A DNA stretch of 64,000 nucleotides from Brienomyrus brachyistius (GCF_023856365.1 NC_064544.1:25458399-25522398), one strand, 5' to 3'; numbered from the stretch's first letter, positions 11,975 to 22,920 are shown. The notes: generated by a model from the sequence alone, not told the origin. Numbers and translations: made by a program.

Positions 11975-14125
11975 ATGACAGACCACAACAAGGCTGCTTA
12001 CATCTCCGAGGAGGAGTACTTCCGCCTCGGAGAACAGGTAGCGTACTGGAGATCCCAACCCGGTATCACTGAGGATCGTCCAGCGTGGAGCCTTGTCCGC
12101 TGGTGTGAGAGGACCCTCGGGGAGCTAGCCCTCGACCTGGAAGCCCGCTTGGCCGAGGGGCTGCGCAAGGGTCTCCAGCGGATAGCTCAGCTCCGGACCC
12201 AGCGCTCAGTCGCTCCCTGCGAGCGGGGACCCGTCCTTCCGCCGTCCGCATTGGCGGACGTAGCTCCACCTCCCGCCGCTACCAAAAGCCGGAGGAGGAG
12301 ACGGAAGGAACCGGCGATCGCCCCGACGATCGCCTTGAGGGCATGTGCCCTCATCCCGGCGGCCCTCCCGGAGGAGGATCGGGAGGTCTCCCCAATCGCC
12401 CGGAAGGTCCCTAGCTCTGCTAAGCTGTCTCCCCAGGCAGCTTTTCCTGTCCGGAGAGCACCGGTCCCGGCTACGCCGTCTGAACGGCCACCGTTGCCGG
12501 CGGACCCCGCTCCCGTGCAGCCGCCATTGCCGGCGGACCCCGCTCCCGTGCAGCCGCCATTGCCGGCGGACCCCGCTCCCGTGCAGCCGCCATTGCCGGC
12601 GGACCCCGCTCCCGTGCAGCCGCCTGCGCAGCCGCCTTCGCTGCCTGCACAGCCCCCTTCGCCTGCTGCAGCTCCCGGGCAGGCGCCCCCACTGCAGCAA
12701 GCTCCTGTTCCTGACCGCGCTCCTGTTCCTGCAGAGGCGCCCCCTCTGCAGCCGCCTGCTGCAGCTCCCGGGCAGGCGCCCCCTCTGCAGCCGCCTGCTG
12801 CAGCTCCCGGGCAGGCGCCCCCACTGCAGCCGCCTGCTGCAGCTCCCGGGCAGGCGCCCCCACTGCAGCCAGCTCCTGTTCCTGACCGCGCTCCTGTTCC
12901 TGCAGAGGCGCCCCCTCTGCAGCCGCCTGCTGCAGCTCCCGGGCAGGTGCCCCCACTGCAGCCATCTGCTGCAGCTCCCGGGCAGGCGCCCCCACTGCAG
13001 CCAGCTCCTGTTCCTGACCGCGCTCCTGTTCCTGACCCGGCGCCCCCTGACCGCGCTGCAGCAGCTCCCGAGGCGCCCCCTGACCGCGCTGCAGCAGCTC
13101 CCGGGCAGGCGCCCCCACTGCAGCCAGCTCCTGTTCTTGACCGTGCTCCTGTTCCTGCAGAGGCGCCCCCTGACCGCGCTGCAGCAGCTCCCGAGGCGCC
13201 CCCTGACCGCGCTGCAGCAGCTCCCGAGGCGCCCCCTCCGCCTGCTGACCCGGTTCCTGTCCCTGGCCCCGCTCCTGTCCCTGGCCCCGCTCCTGTCCCT
13301 GGCCCCGCTCCTGTGACTCCTTCACCCTCACCCCGGCGACATCGACCCCGACCGGGGGTCGGTATGTCTGTGTCCCGCAGAGGGAGGGGACACAGACGTC
13401 GGACTGGGGTCCCTCCCGCCCTGCCCCCTGGCTCGCCCTCCCTCGCCTGCGCTCTGGCTCGGTTGGCGCCTGCAGGTCCTGGCCCTCCGGGTCGGCTGTC
13501 GCCTGCGGGTCCCCCTCCGATGCCTCGTCACCCTGCCTCGCTCCCCCCTCCGGTGCCTGGTCGGTCGCCTGCGGGCTCCCCGACGGCGGCTCCTCGGTTG
13601 CCTGCGGGGCCCCTACCTCCGGCCCTCCACCGGACGTCGCCGCCTGCTGCGGCTCCCCCCTCCTCCGGGCCTTCGCCGTGGGCCCCTCCTGCTCCCTCGT
13701 CCCCTTCCCCGGTGCTCCCTCCTGCTTCCTCCCTGGCCCCTCCGCAGGTCCCTCGCCCTGCCTCCTCGGCCCCTCCGAGGTCCCCTCCGGCTCCGGCCTC
13801 CCGGCCGCCTGCGGCCCCTCCGGCTGCCTCCCGTCGCCCGCTGGGGCTCCCTCGGGCTCCCCTTCCTTCCTCCTCCTTCTCTCCCTTCTTTCCTGTCTCT
13901 GTCCCGCCTGTCCTTGTTCCTCCTCCTGCCTTTGTTCTGCCCCGCTCTGTTCCTGGTTTCCCGTCGTTCCCTCCCGTCACTCCCGCTCCTTTTGTTCCAC
14001 CTGTTCCCTCTGTTTCTCCCTTCCTGGTCTGTCTGTCGGCTTTTCCTGTCTTGTGTAGTGTCCTGTCCTGGCTCCTGCCTCTTTGTCAGTTTTGCCTGTC
14101 TGTCTTGTTCCCTGTTCCCCGTTGA
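11975..14125 (+). CDS. Proline-rich gag-like protein of the LTR element
   Basis: 716 codons starting 3 nt after the 5' LTR. The N-terminal about 85 residues are non-repetitive and charged, with predicted helices (SEEEYFRLGEQVAYWRSQ, LARLA/EARLAEGLRKGLQR). An Arg-rich patch follows (KSRRRRRKE), then about 350 residues of Pro/Ala repeats: four LPADPAPVQPP units (12489-12620), then many AAPGQAPPLQPP and PDRAPVPAEAPP units. The C-terminal third is Pro/Ser/Leu-rich. Antisense and alternate-frame long ORFs here are composition artefacts of the GC-rich repeats. Position and the absence of pol suggest a gag-like structural or RNA-packaging role; this is inference. No CCHC knuckle is visible. Confidence 0.7.
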   Translation: MTDHNKAAYISEEEYFRLGEQVAYWRSQPGITEDRPAWSLVRWCERTLGELALDLEARLAEGLRKGLQRIAQLRTQRSVAPCERGPVLPPSALADVAPPPAATKSRRRRRKEPAIAPTIALRACALIPAALPEEDREVSPIARKVPSSAKLSPQAAFPVRRAPVPATPSERPPLPADPAPVQPPLPADPAPVQPPLPADPAPVQPPLPADPAPVQPPAQPPSLPAQPPSPAAAPGQAPPLQQAPVPDRAPVPAEAPPLQPPAAAPGQAPPLQPPAAAPGQAPPLQPPAAAPGQAPPLQPAPVPDRAPVPAEAPPLQPPAAAPGQVPPLQPSAAAPGQAPPLQPAPVPDRAPVPDPAPPDRAAAAPEAPPDRAAAAPGQAPPLQPAPVLDRAPVPAEAPPDRAAAAPEAPPDRAAAAPEAPPPPADPVPVPGPAPVPGPAPVPGPAPVTPSPSPRRHRPRPGVGMSVSRRGRGHRRRTGVPPALPPGSPSLACALARLAPAGPGPPGRLSPAGPPPMPRHPASLPPPVPGRSPAGSPTAAPRLPAGPLPPALHRTSPPAAAPPSSGPSPWAPPAPSSPSPVLPPASSLAPPQVPRPASSAPPRSPPAPASRPPAAPPAASRRPLGLPRAPLPSSSFSPFFPVSVPPVLVPPPAFVLPRSVPGFPSFPPVTPAPFVPPVPSVSPFLVCLSAFPVLCSVLSWLLPLCQFCLSVLFPVPR

Positions 14126-14227
14126 TTTTTTTTGCCCTTGTCTTTCAGGTTCTGGTTTCCCGGTCTCGTCCCGTCCTTCGCCTCCTCCCGGGCGCGCCCG
14201 GTGTAGCGCGCCTTTGGGGGGGGGTTC

Positions 14228-14513
14228 TGTGACGCCCGCTCCGTCCGCTCCTCGTGTGTGCCACGCCCCCTAATTACCCACGTGTGATTTCCTGATCGTG
14301 CCCAGTCGTGTCTTGTTTCCTGCTGCCTTGTTTCTTGTATTTAAGTTCCTGTTGTGTACTAATCCAGTGTCTGTCATTGATGTTAGTCGGCGTCTTCTGT
14401 TCCCTGTCCCGGATCCCCTGAATAAACCCCTGTTTGCCCTGATTACGCCCTGTCTGCCCGTTTCTGCCTGCTCGCCCGCACGATCGCCGCTCTGCCCGCG
14501 ATCCAGTGTGACA
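14228..14513 (+). repeat. 3' LTR (286 bp)
   Basis: Same sequence as 11687-11972, preceded by the G-rich tract and followed by the GTCAG target duplication. Confidence 0.92.
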
Positions 14514-15439
14514 GTCAGCTACAACAATTTTGATTTTAGTGACTGGACTCTCGCAGAGCAGGTATCACCAAGATCCATAATTGTATATTAAAGAATCTTA
14601 AAGAGTACCTGCTCATCCAGCTTGTCCAAAAGTGTCTTCATTTCTGGACCCAATGAATCTCTTCTTTTTCTGTACAGTTTCAGGAGAGGTGCTGTATATT
14701 TATCAAGTGATTCGCTGAACTTTTTCAGGAGATCTATGTTACAGATCTGGAAGAACTCCATGCAGATCTACATTTTTTAAAAACAACAACAACAACAACA
14801 AAACAGTATAAATAAACAGAACATTTTCCAATATAAAGTTCAGAATTTCCAAAAATAATAAAAAATATCAACAACCAAAAAGCTAACGATTTCCAGCTTC
14901 CAGTCTTGAGGTAAGTTAAGTTGGCCTGGTTAGCCAGCGCCACAATACAATTTATTGGCCGTTTAGTCGAGATAACCGAACGTCTCAAGTGATGTATATT
15001 GCCTGAATGTCACACGATGTTCTTGATATACTTACAGTAGTTCTCACTGTCTGTTCCGCTGTCAAAACCGTTAAGAATACGCGCAACGTTTAAACAGTGC
15101 CGACAGGCATCCGGATAGACAGGACCTAAAGTTAACGTTATATTCCTTGTTTTGCAAATGCATATGACTAGCACACGTCACGTTGCACTCGTATTTTATC
15201 ACTTTATACTCGTTAATATGATACTTAGAGGATTTTATTAATGTTTTATGCACAAAGAAAAGTGTCGCGTCTTACCCGTGACAGTGCTTTGAAATGCGCG
15301 TGAGGGTGAGCGAGGGAGCTGGAGCCGCCAAAAGCGTCTCCATGGCTCCAAGTACGAAAACGCCATTGGCCTAAGTTTGAATCTTACTACAAGTTAAATA
15401 TCGGGTCACTCTGTAGCCATGCATATCCGGGCAGTTTTT

Positions 15440-16330
15440 ATATATTTAAATGCTGTTCCTGCAGGCTGTCATAATAAATTGTTTCTGAAAGATTTCTTTA
15501 TTTTTCATAGTGGTAAAGAAGAACGGGCTTTACTCCTAATTCTATAATTGTTAGAGAGCTAGACCACAAAGAAAATCAAGTTAAACCAATTAATAAAACC
15601 GTGCGACCTCTTTTTGTTACTATATTTTTCATAGTAACACGGACTTCCTTGGGTCATCCTTAGGACGTCCTCAAAGGACGAGTTCTGGACAACCTGATGT
15701 CCAGATTATTATTAATAAAAATTAATAAATTATTAATTAAAATTATTAATAAAAAGAAGTAATTCAGATAAATAAATTTATTTAAAAAGCTATTCCTGGA
15801 ACAACAACTGGCTTTTGAATGATTTCTTTATCGTTCATAGTAAAACGGTCGTCCTTAGGACGTCCTTAGGGTGTCCTCTTTTGGTTTGGAAATCGTCCTC
15901 AAAGGACGAGTTCTGGACATCTTGATGGAACATTAATAAAAAGAAGTAATTCAGATAAATAAATTTATTTAAAAAGCTATTCCTGGAAGCTATCACAATA
16001 ACTGGCTTTTGAATGATTTCTTTATTGTTCATAGTAAAACGGTCGTCCTTAGGACGTCCTTAGGATGTCCTCTTTTGGTTCGGAAATCGTCCTCAAAGGA
16101 CGAGTTCTGGACATCCTGATGGAACATTAATAAAAAGAAGTAATTCAGATAAATTTATTGATTTAAAATGCAATTCCTGGAAGCTATCACAACAACTCGC
16201 TTTTGGAGGATTTCTTTATTGTTTATAGTAACACGGTCGTCCTAAGGATGTCCTTAGGATATCCCCAAAAAAGGGATGTGTTGCGGACGACCTGAGGACG
16301 TCCTCTGGATGTCCCTTGTTTGCTGGGAAA
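15440..16330. repeat. About 190-bp subterminal tandem repeats of the EnSpm-like element
   Basis: Roughly four units, beginning near 15450, 15787, 15967 and 16165. Each combines a 'TATTCCTGGAAGCTATCAC', 'TTTATTGTTCATAGTA' half with a GGTCGTCCTTAGGACGTCC, CAAAGGACGAGTTCTGGACA half. The two central units are nearly identical and the outer ones are diverged. The near-palindrome CGTCCTTAGGACG recurs and may be a transposase-binding word (inference). Confidence 0.8.
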
Positions 16331-16589
16331 TAGGCCCCTTTAACCACATCGTTTTTTAAGTAATGAAACTCTTTTTTGGCTAATGTGTTACTGAAAATAA
16401 AACATCCTAAGCATTTCGACAACAAGAATCAAGTAATAACGCTGGCGATCCTTGTTAAAATAACTCTCGCTCTCTCTCTCCATGCTGCGCTTGTGCATGC
16501 AGCCACGATACCCACACACCACTGTCTTTTATTGAAAACAGCTGAGGCAAGTCATTTTCTGAGTAACTGTGCCGGGAAAGCAAGACCTC

Positions 16590-16748
16590 ATGCTTACAGG
16601 ACAGTACTGGTGACATTTGGAAAGTTGCTAAGGTTTGTCCAAAAGTCGCTAGGTTTGTCGCTAGGCGCTTTTTTGAAAAAAAGTCGTCAAGGGGGTCTGA
16701 AAAGTCGCTAAAATCTAGCGACAAAGTCGCTAAGTTGGCAACACTGGA
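16590..16748. repeat. GTCGCTA-rich interspersed repeat
   Basis: Repeated AAAGTCGCTAAG/GTCGCTAGG words, ending in AGTTGGCAACACTG. The complementary end CAGTGTTGCCAACTTAGCGA has a hAT-like CAGTG start, but I could not define the partner end. Confidence 0.4.
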
Positions 16749-16965
16749 CCTTGCCATTTTGTTCATATCATGCCGACACTTGGAGGATGGGCTTCCCCTT
16801 TGAGTCTGGTTCCTCCCAAGGTTTCTTCCTTCTAGGGAGTTTTTCCTTGCCACTGGCTTGCTCTCTGGGAACTTTGGGCAGGGATAAGGTAAAGTGCTTT
16901 GAGACAATATAATGTTGTGAAAATGCGCGACAGAAGTAGTATTGAATTGAATTGAAATGAATCAC
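16749..16965 (+). mobile_element. Retroposon 3' tail
   Basis: 'TCTGGTTCCTCCCAAGGTTTC' (part), 'GGGAGTTTTTCCTTGCCAC' and 'AAAGTGCTTTGAGACAATAT' followed by ATTGAATTGAATTGAA. This is the conserved 3' module of a fish LINE/SINE family with a simple-repeat tail. 5'-truncated, no ORF. Confidence 0.55.
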
Positions 16966-17102
16966 ACCAGCTTGTCTCAGCCGATAGCAGCTCTTACTTA
17001 TCTGATAAGGGGTAAGGGGAGAAAGATATCACATACCTTCTGGTCAACATCAAAAGAAATTTACATATAAAATAATGTATTGGAAACTGGTATAATACAC
17101 AC

Positions 17103-17555
17103 TAAATGGGACCTATTATGCTTTTCCCTTTCTATTAGTGTGTTATATGGCTTCAGGTGCATGTAAACAGTCTGCAAAGTCTTAAGACGCAAAGTACATA
17201 GCAAAGGGAGCAACTCTCACCACAGAAACCACTCTTCTCTCATCTGCCTAAAACACCTCATTGGAATTCCAGCCCTTACTTTCACAACATGATGAGGTCT
17301 CTTCAAAACACAATCCTTATTGGCTGTCTACCTGCAAGGATCCGTCTGCCGACTGCAAGACGGGAATGAAGGGTAAGCCGACCAATCAAACAACACTGGA
17401 CTCATTGGGGGTGGGATTAGACAGAGGGTGAATAGAGATGTGCATTAATGAGAAAAGATATGTGTTTTTGGAACACTGAAGCATGCAAACTCTATTCTAG
17501 TAGAGCCTAAAAATATCATTTTAAACTGAAAGTGAGCATAATAATGCCCCTTTAA
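17103..17555. mobile_element. Harbinger-like MITE, about 450 bp
   Basis: Imperfect inverted ends: ATGGGACCTATTATGC on the left and, reading inward from the right, AGGGGCATTATTATGC. Both are flanked by TAA, a TWA-type duplication typical of PIF/Harbinger. No coding capacity. Confidence 0.6.
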
Positions 17556-18179
17556 GCAACAGTAGGTTGCTGTCCATGGTGCTTAAAACCTGGATTTGCA
17601 AATTTTACATAAAATTCCTTTATCTAATTTAACTATAATCCTCTTATTTTGTTGGCAGTGATGCTGTGTGAAGTCTACAGAGGTTGGTATTGAAAGGATT
17701 ACAGTGGGTAATAGGTGATTTAGATGAACCTAGATGAAATTTGACATCCAAAAGGGTTTGGACACTCAGTTCAACTTTGGACAACAAATCTTCCCAGAAG
17801 TTTCTCTCTGTCTCTTTTGCCAGTTATTTTCTGTTTCACCTGAATCAAGGAGGAATGAAATGCACAAGTACACTGTAAGATAGCACAAGTACACTGTAGG
17901 ATATATAAGATGCAAATCCATAAAAAAACTTTTTGTTTAAATATTATAAAACAGATTTACATACATTAATCAAATAGTCTGAAACTTCATTTAGAAAAAG
18001 CAGGCAATGACCAGCCCAACTAGTAGTTCCATCTCTGATTTTTCAGAATCTCTTGTCCCTTGGATAACTTGGATAAGTCATGATTTAACTAATTTTCAGC
18101 TCTGTCTTCAACTTCACCAGTTAGATGATCATTGTGGAGGGAAAAGCAGTGAAGTCATGAAACATGCTAGATTTAAACT

Positions 18180-18965
18180 TTTCAGGTGTTTCACTTAGAC
18201 CCATTGCCAAAGGTGCATAAAATCAAGCACTTAGCCATGCAGACAGTTTTACAAACATTTGTGAAAATATGGGTTGTTCTGAAGACCTCAGTGAATTCAA
18301 ACATGGTACTTTCATGGAATGCCTCCTTTGTACTTAGGCAGTTTTTGAAATTCCTTTCCTGCTATATATTCCACAGTGAACTGTCAGTGGTATTATTGCA
18401 AAGTGAATGTCTTTAGGAATAACAAAAACTGCGCTAAAAAGTGGCAGACCACATAATAGAGTGCTAAGGTGCAAATTTGCTAATGCTTTGTTGACTCAAT
18501 AACTGCAGAGTTCCAAACTTTCTCTGGCATTAACTCCGGCACAAAAACTGTGCACTGAGAAATTCATGGAATGGGCTTCCACGGCTGAGCAGCTACATCC
18601 AAACCTTACATCACCAAACGCAGTGCCAAGTGTCGGATGCAGTGGTGTAAAGCATGCCACCACTGGACTCTGGAATAGTATAAACATGATCTGTGAAGTG
18701 ACGTACCATGCTTCTCTGTCAGGCAGTCTGATGGATGAGTCTGGATTGTCAGATGTCAGGAAAAGATGACCTGTCTGACTGCATTGTGCCAACTGTAATG
18801 TTTGGTGAAGGAGGCATAATGGTATGGAGCTGCATTTCAGGGACTGGGTTAGGCCCCTTAGTACCAGTTAAGGGAACTCTTAATGCTTCAGCATACCATG
18901 ACATTTTAGACAATTCTATGCTTCCAATTTTGGCATTAATATATCCTATAGCTCAGTATAGATGA
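18180..18965 (+). pseudogene. Tc1/mariner transposase, heavily decayed
   Basis: Pieces of a Tc1-type transposase appear in shifting frames. First an N-terminal helix-turn-helix segment (HLAMQTVLQTF, VLKTSVNSNMVLSWNASFV; 18190-18410). Then a catalytic-core segment: YITK-like remnants, CRMQWCKAC-like near 18630, [20 protein letters not shown] and [14 protein letters not shown] (18790-18930). The phrase '[15 protein letters not shown]' is diagnostic. Several stops and frameshifts; terminal inverted repeats not identified. Confidence 0.75.
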
Positions 18966-19169
18966 TAATGTCTGAGTTACTGCTGCCCAGAATGTATGAG
19001 CTGGTTGGTAAGTCCACATAGCAATCAGGAATCATGGATACTAGTATGGGAGCACTGGGAACATGTCTGCATCAGCAAGGCCCACATTGGACATTTCATA
19101 CTGAGTTACATGTGCTCTGTAAATAACGCTATACTGAATTAATTGAAGGTTTGTAATTCAATTTTGCCG

Positions 19170-21335
19170 TCTTTGTTGTAGGGCACACAGGAGGATCGTA
19201 CGAGCAGTGTCCTCCGTTGGGGTAGCGGCATGCTGTAACAACACGAGACCTCAACGAGAACCACGGCAGGTACATGGCGGCACGCTTCTGACTACAAAAA
19301 GGTTATCAATCGGATTCTTTCCACGCCAACTTATCTCTGGACAGCCTTAAAGGTAATAAAAATACATTTCAATTGTATCCGTAAAAACTTTAGCATCCTG
19401 GAGCACAGTGAAATTCTGAACAGTTTAGAAATTGTTATGGACGAGTGCTTCGAGAGAATTGCTATGGAGAAATCAGACAAAACGCTGACTTCCTTCAGCT
19501 GTAAAAACAACTCGTCCTCCTAGAGAAGCCGCCCCGAGGACTCCCCAGAAGTGGCTTCTCCTAAGACCAGCAACGTGACGGACATTTTGGAGTCTATAGA
19601 TGAACGACTATCCAGCTTAGATGCGCGTCTGTCCCTAATGGAAATTCTCCATGAAGAGTTCCAGGCTGTGCGTGAGTCAGTGGAGAACAGCCAACAGCAG
19701 GTGGAATCACTCGCTGCAGAAAATGCGACCCTCAGGGAATCAGTAAAATCCCTCACGGATGGAATGACACGCCTTTTGAAGGAAAATAAAAAAATTAAAG
19801 AAACAATCATTGACCTCCAGGCCCACAGTATGAGAGACAATTTAATCATTTCAGGCATCCCGGAGAAAGCAGATTTTAGCACTTTGAGATTGCTAAAATA
19901 TAAAGTGCAATGCAAATAAAATTTATTATTATTATTATTATTACGGTGAAAGAGTTCATTCAAACTCACCTAAAACTCCCGGAGGGCAAAAACCATCAGC
20001 TTCCATTGAGTTCACCGCCTAGGAGGGAAGAGACCCGACGGACGCAGACCCAGACCAATAGTGGCCAAATTCGAGCACTTTAAACAAAAATAACTGGTTA
20101 AAAGTCGCGGCCGGGAATTAAAAGGAACAAACTTTAGCATCAACGACCAGTTTCCCAAGGAAATCCTTGAAAGAAGGAAGATCCTGTTCCCTATACGGAA
20201 AAAAATCATCGACGGAGGCTCCTGTGCTGTCATCGCGGTCGACAAACTGCATGTCAGCGGACGGCTCTATTGCCACCAGAATTCCACCCCCTGGCTGTTC
20301 TTAATCTGCAACAGGTGATCTGTATCCACACCAACAATCTCGACGTTTTGCAGATAGATCTATATATAATAATAATTGACGGTCTAATGAGCTTAAGGTA
20401 TTGTCATCGTCTCTCTTCTTTTATTATTATTATTTTATTTCTCTTTTTCTTTTTGTCCCTTGTTTTTCCCCCGTTGATTGCCATTGTCACTTTGGGATGT
20501 TGCTTTGGCTCCTGCACTGTTTTAGTTCACTTAAGGCTCCTTCCACGTTTTCTCACTACTTTTTCTCTATGTCACATTTCTGTTACCTTCCCATTTTCTC
20601 CATGTTGCCATATGCTCAATGCACAGCATAAATAATGACACAAAGTGTACACAAACATTTAGCAAACATCAAACATCGTAAGAGGTAATATAAATATGTC
20701 CACACTGAGATTTGTCACATGGAATGTACATGGAATTGGTTCCAGGAAAAAGAGGCAAAAAATTGCTAATCGGTTAAATGACTTGAAGGCAGACATTGTC
20801 TTTTTACAAGAAACTCATATGGCCAAAACATCTGAATATATGCATACCTTCCCACAGTTCCCTCACACGTACTCAGCCTGCTACAACTCAAAACAATGAG
20901 GCGTAACCATATTGATTAAAAAAAGGATTAATTTCACCATTAGCAACACTATAATAGATGCAGAAGGTAGATTTATAATACTAAATTTATCTATTCAAAA
21001 TATGGATTTCTGCATTGCTAATGTATATGGACTGAACGTTGACGACCCCTTCTTTTTCATGCTCTCTTCACGTCACTTTTTGATCACTTGGACACCACTT
21101 TCATTATAGGAGAAGACTTCAACTTGGTATTGAACCCAGAAATGGACAGGCTCAGCACGGCAGTGAACCAAAGGAATTGACTATCTGTAGATATTCTTAA
21201 ACAATACATGAATGATTTTGGTCTTTGCGATGCCTGGCGTTCACATCACCCCACTTCCAGGGATTGCACCTTCTTTTCACCAGTACACCACTCACATTCT
21301 CGTTTAGATTGTTTTTTAATTAGCAGTTCATCTTA
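19170..21335 (+). pseudogene. L1-type LINE remnant: ORF1 plus endonuclease start
   Basis: ORF1 (ATG 19551) starts with a long coiled coil (ILESIDERLSSLDARLSLME) and enters the RRM-like domain (SMRDNLIISGIPEKA). A stretch at 19945-20260 preserves the rest in broken frames (QTHLKLPEG, FPKEILERRKILFPIRKK). A separate ORF at 20696 is the L1 AP-endonuclease start: LRFVTWNVHGIGSRKKRQKI, ADIVFLQETHM, then after a stop ILIKKRINFT, FCIANVYG, IIGEDFNLVLNPEMDR and SRLDCFL, ending about 21335. The RT is absent. Multiple stops and frameshifts. Confidence 0.75.
19870..19944 (+). mobile_element. Short LINE/SINE 3'-tail insertion inside the L1 ORF1
   Basis: TAGCACTTTGAGATTGCTAA, then AAAGTGCAATGCAAATAAAATT and (TTA)n, interrupts the ORF1 reading. 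It is the conserved 3' end of a retroposon, 5'-truncated to about 70 bp. Confidence 0.6.
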
Positions 21336-21339
21336 GTTT

Positions 21340-22920
21340 CTCAACAGTCATACTCACCCCTACACTACATACAGTCTCATACATCACCACACGCATCCAA
21401 CACTCTACCTTTCACACAGGTGCATGGGGGAGGAGAGTTGGAGGGTCTTCCTACACCCCTGCTTCCTGCCGGGGGTGGGGGGCTGGGCGCTTGGGTGGTC
21501 ACTCGGCTGGTTTCGCCTTGGGGTAGTGGCTGGTTGCATCCGTTCTCCCACATGTCGGAGGACAGTCTGGAGTGAATGTAAAAATCCAGTCCTGGATTTT
21601 GTTTCAAACAACTAGTTGTGTAAAGTGCCACAGACACAGAGTACTCAGCTGGTTGGTTGAAACAAAATCTTGGCCTGGATTTTTACTTTCTGGACCTGAA
21701 CTATCCACTGCTGCACTGACCCCCACCTTCTTCTCTTTTTTCCCCTTTGTCTTGTCCGGCAGCTTTAGCAGAATCATGGTCTGAATGCACTGCTGTGCCA
21801 AACATGTTTGCTTTACCATGAGGGGCTCTATAAACTCTGTATAGACTCCTCATGTTAATCGATTTCTTTATTTTATTTTATTTGATTTTATTTATTTATT
21901 TATTTATTTCATTTTTAACAGATATAAAATATTGCAGTGGGTGAGCTGGCCGAAGAGGAAGGACAGATTAGGAGGGGAAAAAAGAAGGAAAAAGAAAAAA
22001 GGAGTAAGTGAGAAACAACATGTCAAGAATGGATAAATTCAGAAATATGAATTTATCCAGAAATGGATGAATTCAGGAACAAACAAAATTAAAGAGTGAA
22101 GAAATTAACACTATACTATACAAGCATATAAAATCTTAGTATGTGCTTGGATGGATGCGTGCAAGTAAATGTACATGTGTGTTCAATTGTGTAGGGGAGA
22201 TGCAGGCTAGTGTGCGTATGCTGTGTACGTTGTGTGTTGTGTGAGTGTGTTGTGTGCGTGCTTTTTCAACATGGAATGTACTAAATTGCAAGGGTGGGAG
22301 GCCGCAACCACACCCCACAAGAGCCAGAGGTCGGCGGAGACAGGCTCGGGAGGACCAGGACGTCCGCAGCCCCCAAAGAGCACCGAAGAGCCGGGGCCTC
22401 ATGTCCCAATAACAGCCGCGCCTCCACTCCAGCCGGGGAAGGAGGGAGGTCCCAGACGCAGCCCCCGCAGCCAAAAGGGCAAAGAACCAGAGGTGGGTTC
22501 CCATATGCGAGGGCACAGCCGCTCCCGTATGAGCCAAGGCCAGGACCCCAGGTGGCTGGGGATAGACCAGCCCCCAGTAGAGAGCCCCACCCACACCGGA
22601 GAGGCCCGAGCCCCCACCCCGGGCCTCCAGCCAGAGGAAAGGGGCCAGCAACCATGCCCAGGAGACCAACCGCACCCAGGACGGAGCAGCAAGCACGGAC
22701 CCAGGCTGCCACCATCCACACAGACACCCCGTAAACACACCTCGCAGCCATGCACATACACCATACACACATCCCCACAACATACACAGACACCCACACA
22801 CACAGACAAAAAGACATAGGCCCATTCACGCTGGACTGCCCTCCTACGTGCGGGAGAACGGATGCAACCAGCCACGACCCCAGGGCATAACCAGCCGAGC
22901 GACCACCATCTGTACATCTT
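21340..22920. repeat. GC- and CA/TG-rich block with inverted arms, probable L1 3' region
   Basis: About 21485-21585 and the reverse complement of about 22815-22920 share a long match including GTGGCTGGTTGCATCCGTTC. Between them lie a T/A-rich tail (21860-21920), a purine-rich stretch, TG/CA runs (22150-22260, 22730-22815) and a GC-rich CCCAGG/GGGGCC block (22290-22740). Such GC-rich, CA-rich sequence follows the RT in fish L1 elements, so this may be the 3' region of the preceding LINE. Long ORFs here are compositional and were not called. Confidence 0.5.

Larger units (their letters stand above)
11687..14513 (+). mobile_element. Non-autonomous LTR retrotransposon, recent insertion
   Basis: Two 286-bp direct repeats starting TGTGACGCCC and ending GTGTGACA flank one long proline-rich ORF. 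The target-site duplication is GTCAG at 11682-11686 and 14514-14518. A purine run (G)n-TTC directly precedes the 3' LTR at about 14214-14227 and fits a polypurine tract. No reverse transcriptase, integrase or protease is present, and I see no obvious tRNA primer-binding site after the 5' LTR because the ORF starts 3 nt downstream. The LTRs look identical by eye, so the insertion is young. It must have been mobilised in trans. Confidence 0.92.
11619..14767 (-). pseudogene. Unidentified two-exon ORF split by the LTR element
   Basis: Minus strand: after a T-rich acceptor at 14768, an exon (14609-14767) reads MEFFQICNIDLLKKF...LDKYTAPLLKLYRKRR...LLDKLDEQ and ends at a GT donor. A second exon near 14548 reads SPVTKIKIVVAD up to the insertion point. 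It resumes on the other side of the LTR element at 11681 as HFADVIGAMANGTMTFAIKI and stops at 11619. Removing the insertion and one copy of its 5-bp target duplication restores a continuous frame, which is why I call it coding. It may be a third gene of the EnSpm-like element or a captured exon. The family was not recognised. Confidence 0.45.
2089..16330 (-). mobile_element. Large EnSpm/CACTA-like DNA transposon (termini approximate)
   Basis: Two minus-strand genes of a transposon type common in fish lie here: a transposase-like pseudogene (8388-10224) and a DUF4806-type accessory gene (3125-7757). Both flanks carry related, oppositely oriented repeats rich in GTCCTTAGGAC-like motifs: 2088-2350 on the left and 15440-16330 on the right. 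For example AACAAGGGACACCCTGAGGA near 2304 on the left matches the reverse complement of about 16295-16325 on the right. Subterminal repeats plus a transposase and a second protein fit CACTA/EnSpm architecture, but I see no clear CACTA terminus or target duplication, so superfamily and exact ends are inferred. An LTR element (11687-14513) is inserted within it. Introns and intergenic parts are AT-rich and otherwise featureless. Confidence 0.6.

Noticed and set aside
12206..13980. Long antisense and alternate-frame ORFs in the proline-rich gene
   Set aside because: They arise from GC-rich tandem repeats with a period divisible by three; only the + frame at 11975 has a sensible start after the LTR.
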